Position numbers and translations under genes: made by a program. The notes beneath the pieces are model-generated. The model worked only from the letters and a program-made list of their open reading frames with translations, did no database searches and had not been told where the DNA came from. Below are positions 23,209 through 30,839 of a stretch of DNA of 31,547 nt, piece by piece. The stretch is from G020348385 sp964580235. Lineage in GTDB: Bacteria; Acidobacteriota; Aminicenantia; Aminicenantales; Aminicenantaceae. The number at the start of each line of letters is the position of its first letter. Within the stretch, counting starts at the first letter, position 1. The DNA lies in assembly GCA_964580235.1 (NCBI GenBank), contig CAZOJY010000030.1, positions 1 through 31,547 on the forward strand, written 5' to 3'.

Positions 23209-24686
23209 AAAATCTTCCGGATAGCAACCTGGGAATCGTGGCCGTCAGCCGCGACTGTTTCCCTGTGGAGCTTTCAAAATCGAGGCAGGAAAATGTTCTC
23301 AAAGAATGTGCGGTAAAAAAAATTCCGCTGACCGGGATCGACATCGTGGTCGAAAACGAAAACGATGCCTTAAGAGCCCTGGAAGAGCTGAAAAGCAAAA
23401 ACATCAACGCGCTTGTTATCTATCTGGGAAATTTTGGGCCAGAGGGTCCCACAACCCTGATCGCTCAGAAATTCGATGGTCCTGTGATGTTCGCGGCTGC
23501 GGCCGAGGAAACTCAGGATAATCTCATGAACGGGCGGGGGGATGCCTTCTGCGGGATGCTGAATACTTCTTACAATGTGGGGCTGCGGAAGCTCAATCCC
23601 TACATTCCAGAATATCCTGTCGGCACGGCAGAAGATGTCGCTGATAAAATCGCCGAGTTTATCCCGGTAGCCCGGGCCATCAACGGCCTGAAGAAACTCA
23701 AGATTTTTGCATTCGGTCCGCGGCCTCAGGATTTTCTGGCCTGTAATGCCCCGATCAAACCCCTGTATGACCTGGGAGTAGAAATCATGGAAAACAGCGA
23801 ATTGGACCTGTACGACATCTTTCTCAAGGCCAAGGGGAATCCGGCCATAAAGGGAGTTGTGGAGGACATGTCAAAGGAGCTGGGCAAGGGAAACGCTTAT
23901 CCTGATTTACTGGAGAAATTGGCTCAGTATGAAGTGGCGCTGACAAAATTCCGCGAAGACCACCTGGGCGCTTCGGAGTTCGGCGTATTCGCAAACAAGT
24001 GCTGGCCGGCGTTTGAAAGCTATTTCGGGTTTGTTCCCTGTTATGTGAATTCCCGCTTAGCCGCTCAGGGGATACCAGTTTCCTGCGAGGTGGATATCTA
24101 CGGGGCATTGAGCGAATACATGGCCACGTGCGCCACCAAACTCCCGGCCACGCTCCTGGATATCAACAACACGGTTCCCGAAGATATGTACGAGGGAGCC
24201 CGGGATCGATTTGGGGATCACAAAGCCAGCGACCTTTTTATGGGTTTCCACTGCGGGAACACAGCGGCATCGTGTTTGCTGGACGGCGCAATGAAATTCC
24301 AGCTCATCATGAACCGGCTGCTGGAAGAGGGCAAGGAACCGGATATCACGAGAGGAACGCTCGAGGGCAGGATCCGTCCGGGAGAGATAACCATCTTCCG
24401 ACTCCAGTCCACCGCCGATGCAATCCTCCGCGCCTATGTGGCCGAAGGGGAAGTTATCGACATCGATCCCAAATCCTTCGGGAGCATTGGCGTTTTTGCC
24501 ATCAAAGGGATGGGGCGTTTTTACCGGCACGTCTTGATCGAAAAAAGGTTTCCTCATCACACGGCAGTGGCATTTAAACATGCGGGGAAAGCCCTTTTTG
24601 CCGCAGCCCGAATGCTCGGAGTCGAGGATATCAGATTCAATTATCCTGCGGGCATGTTCTATCCGGGAGAAAATCCTTTTGATTAA
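23205..24686 (+). CDS. L-fucose/L-arabinose isomerase-family protein, probable L-arabinose isomerase
   Basis: The 493-residue protein belongs to the FucI/AraA fold. Candidate metal ligands are Glu295 (SCEVDIYG), Asp319 (TLLDINN), His349 (MGFHCGNT) and His451/452 (RFPHHTAV). The Asp in the second position and the overall wording are closer to the FucI-like branch than to classical AraA, so a search by similarity may return a fucose isomerase name. Because it overlaps araD by four bases and no other isomerase is present, the likely reaction is L-arabinose to L-ribulose. Activity on L-fucose or D-arabinose is the alternative. A GGGAGAAGAG purine stretch precedes the ATG. Confidence 0.82.
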   Translation: MKNLPDSNLGIVAVSRDCFPVELSKSRQENVLKECAVKKIPLTGIDIVVENENDALRALEELKSKNINALVIYLGNFGPEGPTTLIAQKFDGPVMFAAAAEETQDNLMNGRGDAFCGMLNTSYNVGLRKLNPYIPEYPVGTAEDVADKIAEFIPVARAINGLKKLKIFAFGPRPQDFLACNAPIKPLYDLGVEIMENSELDLYDIFLKAKGNPAIKGVVEDMSKELGKGNAYPDLLEKLAQYEVALTKFREDHLGASEFGVFANKCWPAFESYFGFVPCYVNSRLAAQGIPVSCEVDIYGALSEYMATCATKLPATLLDINNTVPEDMYEGARDRFGDHKASDLFMGFHCGNTAASCLLDGAMKFQLIMNRLLEEGKEPDITRGTLEGRIRPGEITIFRLQSTADAILRAYVAEGEVIDIDPKSFGSIGVFAIKGMGRFYRHVLIEKRFPHHTAVAFKHAGKALFAAARMLGVEDIRFNYPAGMFYPGENPFD

Positions 24687-24729
24687 TGATTACCCGAACC
24701 AATCATATGAAACATAGGAATACGTCCTA

Positions 24730-25764
24730 ATGAAGGCTGCCGTTCTAACAGACATCCGGAAAATCGAAATGAGGGATGTGCCCAAACCATCCATTCTGAC
24801 AGATAAAGATATTCTGCTCCGCGTCGCCGCTGTGGGCATCTGCGGCTCTGACCTCCAGTATTATTCTGCCGGAAGAATCGGGAGCGATGCAGTTCAATTC
24901 CCTTTCATAATGGGGCATGAATGCGTGGCCGAGGTAAAAGACGTGGGGAAAGACGCTAAAAAAGTCAAAGTTGGAGATCATGTGGTCGTGGATCCTGCCG
25001 TTACCTGCGGCATGTGCGATCAGTGCCTCCAAGGCCGTTCCAACACCTGCCGCAACCTCCGCTTTCTCGGCTGCCCGGAACAGATGGAGGGAAGCCTGGC
25101 AGAATTCATTGTTTTGCCAGAATCCAACTGCTATTCCCTCGCTGAGGCTATCGATACAAAACTCGCCATACTGGCTGAACCCCTATCCATCGGTATCTAT
25201 GCCATTTCTCTGCTGGGCAATTCCGCTGTCTCCTCGATCGCTATCCTCGGAGCCGGGCCGATCGGCCTGAGCGTAGGGTTAGCAGCCCAGGATGCCGGCA
25301 TCAAAAAAAATTATATAACAGATAAAATTGGCAACCGTTTGGCGGCATCGCGAAACGCCGGTGCGTTCTGGACAGGAAATCCGGACCTGGAGGATATTGT
25401 CGAGAAAATCATGGCAATCGAGCCGTCAGGACTGGATGCCGTGTTCGAATGCTGCGGCGACCAGGCGGCATTGGACCAAGCCGTCAGACTTCTCAGGCCG
25501 GGAGGAAAATTGATGATCGTCGGCATTCCAGAGACCGATCGCGTTACCTTCGATGCCCACCGGCTCCGCCGCAAGGAAATCATCATCCAAAATGTCCGGC
25601 GGCAGAACGGGTGCCTCCCGGCTGCGATCGACTTCATCGCCCGGAAAAAATCGGAGTTGGATTTCATGGTAACCCATGCATTCCCTCTGGAGAGAACCCA
25701 GGAAGCGTTCGATCTGGTCGAAAACTACCGCGATGGCGTCATCAAAGCCATCATCCTTCCCTGA
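24730..25764 (+). CDS. Zinc-dependent medium-chain dehydrogenase (sorbitol/threonine dehydrogenase-like)
   Basis: The 344-residue cytoplasmic oxidoreductase has catalytic zinc ligands Cys38 (GICGSD), His63-Glu64 (MGHECVAEV) and Glu150 (AEPLSIG). Structural zinc ligands are Cys93, Cys96, Cys99 and Cys107, and the Rossmann motif is GAGPIG at 174-179. It should oxidise a polyol or sugar alcohol, or reduce the ketose, with NAD(P). It sits 43 bases after the isomerase and is probably in the ara operon, so an arabitol, ribulose or related substrate is plausible but unproven. Its ribosome binding site is weak. The TGA stop abuts repeat B2. Confidence 0.85.
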   Translation: MKAAVLTDIRKIEMRDVPKPSILTDKDILLRVAAVGICGSDLQYYSAGRIGSDAVQFPFIMGHECVAEVKDVGKDAKKVKVGDHVVVDPAVTCGMCDQCLQGRSNTCRNLRFLGCPEQMEGSLAEFIVLPESNCYSLAEAIDTKLAILAEPLSIGIYAISLLGNSAVSSIAILGAGPIGLSVGLAAQDAGIKKNYITDKIGNRLAASRNAGAFWTGNPDLEDIVEKIMAIEPSGLDAVFECCGDQAALDQAVRLLRPGGKLMIVGIPETDRVTFDAHRLRRKEIIIQNVRRQNGCLPAAIDFIARKKSELDFMVTHAFPLERTQEAFDLVENYRDGVIKAIILP

Positions 25765-25781
25765 AGGGGTCGAGTCTCAAC
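25764..25781. repeat. Family B unit B2 (partial) on the dehydrogenase stop codon, at the second gap
   Basis: AAGGGGTCGAGTCTCAAC follows the TGA of the dehydrogenase, sharing its last base, and runs into the N gap. It differs from B1 by one base (GAG for GCG). The sequence resumes after the gap with TCTCAACTG in the same orientation, so seven bases are shared across the gap. Confidence 0.8.
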
Positions 25782-25881
25782 NNNNNNNNNNNNNNNNNNN
25801 NNNNNNNNNNNNNNNNNNNNNNNNNNNNNNNNNNNNNNNNNNNNNNNNNNNNNNNNNNNNNNNNNNNNNNNNNNNNNNNNN
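25782..25881. other. Assembly gap (100 N) inside a family B repeat
   Basis: Exactly 100 N, a placeholder. TCTCAAC occurs on both sides, so the true gap may be zero, or a longer family B element may be missing. The propeller gene on the right runs into it. Confidence 0.95.
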
Positions 25882-26352
25882 TCTCAACTGCCGGTGAAGC
25901 TCTTTTATCTTCTGTAAGTCCTGGTCCAAAAGATTCACCGTCCGATAGACATCATCCCCATCCCTTGCGGTTCCGAATGAGACATAATTTTCCTTAACAG
26001 GGAATGCTTTGGCAATCGGATATAATCTCTTCTCCTCAATGAGATTTCCGTCTTTAGAAAAAACCATTATCTTGTTTTGTGCCCCCAAAAAAACCGAATC
26101 GGGAAAGATTTTTAAAAAAGGAAGATACCGGAACTCTCCTGGGCCCTGGCCGCTCTTAGAAATCTCCCGGAGCAGTTTCTGGCCGGGGATGGAAAACACT
26201 TCGATCTTCGACCACCCATCCACAACAAACATCTCGCTGCCGTCGAGGTTAATTCTGATTGGCTGCATCAATTCGGGAAATTCCGCCACTTTCTCTGAAT
26301 AAAGAAAAACAGCTCCAAAAAGCAGGAAAATAAACAACCATATATTTTTCAT
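25882..26352 (-). CDS. Exported six-bladed beta-propeller protein, C-terminally truncated at the gap
   Basis: Only the first 157 residues are present: a signal peptide (KNIWLFIFLLFGAVFLYS), one or two propeller blades with the family's GQGPGEF loop, and then the gap. The intact relative at 3795-4925 is 376 residues, so more than half is missing. If the contigs overlap at TCTCAAC, the frame would continue only about seven codons into the repeat and the end of the dehydrogenase gene before a stop. The gene would then be a real pseudogene cut by the repeat. GGAGG lies 6 bases before the ATG. It is 12 bases downstream of the SGNH hydrolase gene and probably in its operon. Confidence 0.7.
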
Positions 26353-26364
26353 GATAACCTCCGG

Positions 26365-27414
26365 TCAAGACCCAGCAGAAAAAGCATGCTCCTGCAGGAA
26401 ATGATATATGGCCTCGGCAGCCAGCCGATGAGCGACCTTGTTCGGGTGAGAATCTGTCGGACTGCTCCACAGGACAAACGTCTTTTTGCCTTTAAAAAAC
26501 GGCAGCAGGTTGACCGAATGTATCCGGTTGGATTTTAAAAAATCGACAATCTCCGTGACTTCGTCCTCGAACGGGTAGTTCTTCTCCAGTTCGAACAGCA
26601 GAGGAAAGACCGCCACCACCAACTCGATCCTGTTTTCTGAACAGAATTTCTGGATTTCTTTTAAATTTTTTTGGGCTTTCCCCCACTTTTTTTCCCTCTC
26701 AGGTCCGAAATAGCCTTCTTTGATATGTGCAACGGTATAATTATGCACGCGCTTCTTCACGATCCTTTTTTTGACAAAGCGATAGAGCCGGCAAATATCG
26801 CCCAAAGGGTCACTCTTCTCCTGCATTAATTTTTCCGTCCGCCTATCCACTACCATCGAGGCATGAGGGAGATAGGAATCATTCAGGTTGTAAAGGATCA
26901 AGAACATATCGGGATTGAATTTTTTTCCATATTTTTTGATAAAAGATTCATAATACCGGACTGACTTTGCCGGCTGGGCACAGTTGATCACCTCGTATCG
27001 TCGTCCATCCGGATTGGCATTGAGCCAGCATTCCAGATACTTAAAAGTCGTCCTGCGGTTATCCGCTACTCCCCATCCCCAGGCGAAAGAATCTCCCAAA
27101 CCGATGATCCGGTATGTATTCTCCGGTTTGGAGATTGGATACTCATAATCGCGCAGGGAAAGCCCCATGGATGGGTAATTTTTATGGGAAAGCCGCTCGC
27201 GATCAATCACCTTGGAAAAGAGCTTATTTGGCGGAGGATATAAATTGCGGGCCTCTTTCAGCATCTCGGTCAACTGCTGCTGCTTTGTTTTCCTGCTGCG
27301 CAGATGTTCGATCAAGCGCAGACCGATTTCCATAAAAACCAGAGTGAAAAGAACGGCGAGGACTACCGCCAGCCCCTTGAAGAGGAGCCCTCTTTTTGCT
27401 TTTTGCGTGGTCAT
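26365..27414 (-). CDS. Membrane-anchored SGNH/GDSL hydrolase
   Basis: The 349-residue protein has a short basic N-terminus, one transmembrane helix (about 11-35) and a periplasmic SGNH domain. Block I is IGLGDSFAWG with Ser109, block III-like is LYNLNDSY with Asn178, and block V is DSHPN with Asp321 and His323. Such enzymes hydrolyse acyl esters, often acetyl groups on polysaccharides, and AlgJ/AlgX-like members modify polymers. The specific substrate is unknown. The frame extends to 27525, but ATG 27414 is preferred because the helix and basic tail follow it directly and a good promoter ends only a few bases upstream. No Shine-Dalgarno is visible, which fits a leaderless transcript. Confidence 0.75.
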   Translation of the reverse strand: MTTQKAKRGLLFKGLAVVLAVLFTLVFMEIGLRLIEHLRSRKTKQQQLTEMLKEARNLYPPPNKLFSKVIDRERLSHKNYPSMGLSLRDYEYPISKPENTYRIIGLGDSFAWGWGVADNRRTTFKYLECWLNANPDGRRYEVINCAQPAKSVRYYESFIKKYGKKFNPDMFLILYNLNDSYLPHASMVVDRRTEKLMQEKSDPLGDICRLYRFVKKRIVKKRVHNYTVAHIKEGYFGPEREKKWGKAQKNLKEIQKFCSENRIELVVAVFPLLFELEKNYPFEDEVTEIVDFLKSNRIHSVNLLPFFKGKKTFVLWSSPTDSHPNKVAHRLAAEAIYHFLQEHAFSAGS

Positions 27415-27452
27415 TATCACAGAATGATAATGGATTCGGGTTAGATTTTCAA
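27412..27452 (-). promoter_or_regulatory. Promoter of the SGNH gene, overlapped by an 8-bp inverted repeat
   Basis: On the minus strand TTGAAA (27452-27447), a 17-base spacer and TATCAT (27429-27424) match consensus at 5 of 6 bases each. The predicted start lies near 27417, about three bases before ATG 27414. A perfect inverted repeat CATTATCA-N5-TGATAATG (27412-27432) covers the -10 box, the start site and the ATG, as an operator would. Confidence 0.5.
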
Positions 27453-27460
27453 CCTGATGT

Positions 27461-27489
27461 TTGACCCCTGCAAACGGCTGTGGTATAAG
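27461..27489 (+). promoter_or_regulatory. Sigma70-like promoter of the tricorn-like peptidase gene
   Basis: TTGACC (27461-27466) and TATAAG (27484-27489) are separated by 17 bases, each with 5 of 6 consensus bases. A small GCAG-TAGT-CTGC hairpin lies at the predicted transcript start (27490-27501). The leader to ATG 27548 is about 50 bases and contains AAAGGAG. Confidence 0.55.
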
Positions 27490-27547
27490 CAGTAGTCTGC
27501 AGTATAAGCCATTGCAATCATTCAATACAACCTAAAGGAGCCGTCCT

Positions 27548-30500
27548 ATGAAACACCAAAAAAATCTCTTCATTCTGACAGTCCTTTTTGTAGGGGCCGT
27601 CCTTATTTTCGCCGTCTCCCCTTCGGCTGCGTCTACCCTAGGCTATTACCGTTATCCAGCCCTTCATGAAAACACGCTGGTGTTTGCGGCGGAAGGAGAC
27701 ATCTGGACGGTGGAGATCCAGGGAGGAACGGCCAGGCGATTAACCACTCATCCCGGCGAAGAAACCCATCCAGCTATTTCACCTGATGGACTGACTTTGG
27801 CGTTCTCTGCCACCTATGAGGGGCCGACAGAAGTCTACACCATGCCTCTTCACGGGGGCGTGCCCATCCGGTGGACCTATGAGGCCGATTCATCCATCGT
27901 GGTCGGGTTTACTCCGGATGGCCGCCTTATCTACACAACACGGACATTTTCGACTCTTCCAAATCCCCAGCTTGTCACCATCGACCTCAAAACCGGGTCG
28001 AGAAGTCTGATCCCCCTCAGTCAAGCCAGCGATGGCTGTTATGATGCGTCAGGGCAGACCCTCTACTTTGTCCGTCCTGGTTTCCACAACAATAACACCC
28101 AGCGTTATAAGGGAGGCACGGCCCAAAATATCTGGAAGTTTGCGGCCGGTCAAACAGAAGCCCAAAATTTAACGGGAGATTTTTTAGGAGAAAATTTTGC
28201 GCCGATGTGGTGGAACGGCCGGGTTTATTACGTTTGCGAACGGGACGGGACCTGGAACATCTGGTCCATGAATGAGGAAGGAAAAGACCTCAGGCAGCAC
28301 ACCCGGCACAGCGGATGGAACGTGAAATCTCCCTATCTTAACGAGGGCCGGATCGTTTACCAACTGGGAGCCGATGTGCGGGTGCTGGATGTGCGGAACG
28401 ATCAAGATCAGCTCGTTTCCATTACTCTGGCCTCGGATTTTGATCAACTGCGGGAAAAATGGGTAAAGGAACCCATGGACTACCTGACATCTGTTCATGT
28501 GCATCCGACAGGAGAAAGTGTTGCTTTGACGGCACGCGGACGGGTTTTTGTCGCTCCTGTCGGAGCAGGGCGTCTGGTGCGCGCCTCCTTCAAGGAAGGC
28601 GTTCGCTACCGGGACGTGGTATTCATGCCCGATGGCAAATCCCTCCTGGCCCTATCCGACGAGAGCGGCGAACTGGAATTCGTCACGATCCCTGCCAACG
28701 GCATTGGAGAGGAAAAATCCCTGACGAACGATGGCAAAATCCTTCGTTTTCAAGGGCATCCATCTCCTGATGCAAAGTGGATCGCCTACGATGACAAAAA
28801 CAACGACCTCTGGCTTTTAAACACAGAGAGCAAAAAACAGAGAAGAATCTCCACATCGCAAGAAGGGATTGGAGACATTGCCTGGTCCTCAGACAGCCGC
28901 TGGCTGACCTACACCCAGCAGGCCTCCAACATGTTTCTCCAGATCCATCTATACAATGTCGAAACCGGGAAACAAGTTCCGCTGACAAGCGACAGAGTCA
29001 ACAGCATGAGCCCGGCCTGGAGCCCTGCTGGCCCGTTTATCTTTTTCCTTTCGGACAGAAATCTCCGCTCGGTCGTGGGAAGCCCCTGGGGGACAAGACA
29101 GCCCGAGCCGTTCTTCGATAGACCGATGAAAATCTACGCTCTTTCTCTCCAAAGGGGTGTAAGGTCGCCGTTTAAAACACCGGATGAATTGTTTACAGAT
29201 TCAGGAGAAAAAAGCGGTTCCGATAAAAAACAGACGCAGAGGGCCAGGATTCAAATCGATCTGGACGGCATCCAGCGCCGCATTCATGAGGTTCCGGCTG
29301 CTCCGGGCAATTATTCCAATCTCGCGGTCAATGACAAAGCTCTTTTCTGGATGGAAAGAGGGGCCGGTTTTGGCTCTCCGGCTCAACTGAAATCTTTGAA
29401 AATCGGCAATAAAGACATCAAAGTCGAGACCGTTCTGGATGGAATCCGCAGCTTTGAACTCACGGCCGATGGGAAAAAACTTTTGGCCCGCAAGGGAAAC
29501 GCCTTTTATGTTTTAGACGCCAGCCCCAGAAAAATTACGGATATGAAAAGAGGAGAAGTGAATCTTCGAGGCTGGAGTTTTCCGATCGATGTCCGTGAAG
29601 ATTTCCGGCAGCTCTATATCGATGCCTGGCGATTGGAGAGGGACTACTTTTGGGATCCCAACATGCACGGCGTGGACTGGGACGCGATGCGGGACAAATA
29701 TCTTCCGCTCGTTGACAGGGTTACGACCCGCCGGGAATTGAACGACTTGATCGGAGAGCTTGTCGGTGAGCTGTCGGCGCTGCATGTCAGTGTGCGGGGA
29801 GGCGATCTCAGACAGGGCCCCAATCAGGTGCGGGTTGCCACTCTTGGTGCTCGGTTGGAAAGAGACGAATCATCGGGCGGCTACCGGATTAATTACATCT
29901 ATAAATCCGACCCGGATTATCCCGATGAGCTGTCTCCGCTTGCTGATCCCGACCTGGAAATACAGGAAGGAGATGTTATCCTGGAAATCAACGGACAAAA
30001 TATTCTATCTGTCCGGCATCCCAATGTTCTGCTGAGAAATCAGGCCGGCCGTCAGGTTCTCGTTTCCATCAAATCGGAGAAAACAGGAAAGATACGTCAG
30101 GTGATTGTCACGCCAACAGGGAATGAATCGAACCTCCGGTACAGCGACTGGGAATACACGCGCCGCCTCGAAGCGGAAGAAAAAGGGAACGGAGAGATCG
30201 GCTACGTCCACCTCCGGGCCATGGGAGGAAGCAATATCACCGAGTGGTACCGCAATTTTTACCCCGTGTTCAAACGGAAAGGACTGATCATCGATGTCCG
30301 TCACAACCGGGGAGGCAACATCGATGCGTTCATCCTGGAAAAGCTGATAAGAAAGGCGTGGTTCTACTGGAAGCCGCGCGCCGGCGAACCCACCTGGAAC
30401 ATGCATTACGCATTCCGCGGCCATGTAGTCGTGTTGTGCGATGAAAATACCGCCTCCGACGGCGAGGCCTTTGCCGAAGGATTCAAAAGGCTGGGTCTGG

Positions 30501-30817
30501 GGAAAGTCATCGGCACCCGGACATGGGGAGGCGAAATATGGCTCAGCAGCAACAACCGCCTGACCGACAGGGGACTGGCAAGAGCCCCTCAAGAAGGTGT
30601 CTACGGACCCGAGAGAGAGTGGCTGATCGAAGGACACGGCGTGGACCCGGATATTGTGGTCGACAATTTACCTCATGTAACTTTTAACGGACAAGATGCA
30701 CAGCTCGATGCGGCCATTGCTTATCTAAAGGAACAAATCCGATTGCATCCAGTCGATATCCCGGAACCTCCTCCCTATCCAGACAAATCGTTCACAACCA
30801 ACAAGAAGAAAAAATAG
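27548..30817 (+). CDS. Exported tricorn-type serine peptidase (S41 family)
   Basis: The 1089-residue protein has a signal peptide (ending SPSAAS) and a large N-terminal region of WD40/TolB-like propeller blades with repeated SPDG and DIWTV-type motifs. A PDZ-like domain (around 765-850) and a C-terminal S41 peptidase domain follow. Residues corresponding to the tricorn active site are visible: Ser743 and His746 (ELSALHVS), Ser970 (NTASDGEAFAEG) and Glu1028 (EGHGVDPD). It should degrade peptides in the periplasm, feeding the proteolytic lifestyle expected of this lineage. AAAGGAG precedes ATG 27548. It is divergent from the SGNH gene and convergent with an HtrA-like protease. Confidence 0.92.
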   Translation: MKHQKNLFILTVLFVGAVLIFAVSPSAASTLGYYRYPALHENTLVFAAEGDIWTVEIQGGTARRLTTHPGEETHPAISPDGLTLAFSATYEGPTEVYTMPLHGGVPIRWTYEADSSIVVGFTPDGRLIYTTRTFSTLPNPQLVTIDLKTGSRSLIPLSQASDGCYDASGQTLYFVRPGFHNNNTQRYKGGTAQNIWKFAAGQTEAQNLTGDFLGENFAPMWWNGRVYYVCERDGTWNIWSMNEEGKDLRQHTRHSGWNVKSPYLNEGRIVYQLGADVRVLDVRNDQDQLVSITLASDFDQLREKWVKEPMDYLTSVHVHPTGESVALTARGRVFVAPVGAGRLVRASFKEGVRYRDVVFMPDGKSLLALSDESGELEFVTIPANGIGEEKSLTNDGKILRFQGHPSPDAKWIAYDDKNNDLWLLNTESKKQRRISTSQEGIGDIAWSSDSRWLTYTQQASNMFLQIHLYNVETGKQVPLTSDRVNSMSPAWSPAGPFIFFLSDRNLRSVVGSPWGTRQPEPFFDRPMKIYALSLQRGVRSPFKTPDELFTDSGEKSGSDKKQTQRARIQIDLDGIQRRIHEVPAAPGNYSNLAVNDKALFWMERGAGFGSPAQLKSLKIGNKDIKVETVLDGIRSFELTADGKKLLARKGNAFYVLDASPRKITDMKRGEVNLRGWSFPIDVREDFRQLYIDAWRLERDYFWDPNMHGVDWDAMRDKYLPLVDRVTTRRELNDLIGELVGELSALHVSVRGGDLRQGPNQVRVATLGARLERDESSGGYRINYIYKSDPDYPDELSPLADPDLEIQEGDVILEINGQNILSVRHPNVLLRNQAGRQVLVSIKSEKTGKIRQVIVTPTGNESNLRYSDWEYTRRLEAEEKGNGEIGYVHLRAMGGSNITEWYRNFYPVFKRKGLIIDVRHNRGGNIDAFILEKLIRKAWFYWKPRAGEPTWNMHYAFRGHVVVLCDENTASDGEAFAEGFKRLGLGKVIGTRTWGGEIWLSSNNRLTDRGLARAPQEGVYGPEREWLIEGHGVDPDIVVDNLPHVTFNGQDAQLDAAIAYLKEQIRLHPVDIPEPPPYPDKSFTTNKKKK

Positions 30818-30839
30818 TCCTGCTGGGATTTACAGCGTC

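Noticed and set aside
25449..25997. Plus-strand frame of 182 codons across the second gap
   Set aside because: It overlaps the clear dehydrogenase gene in another frame and passes through 100 N.
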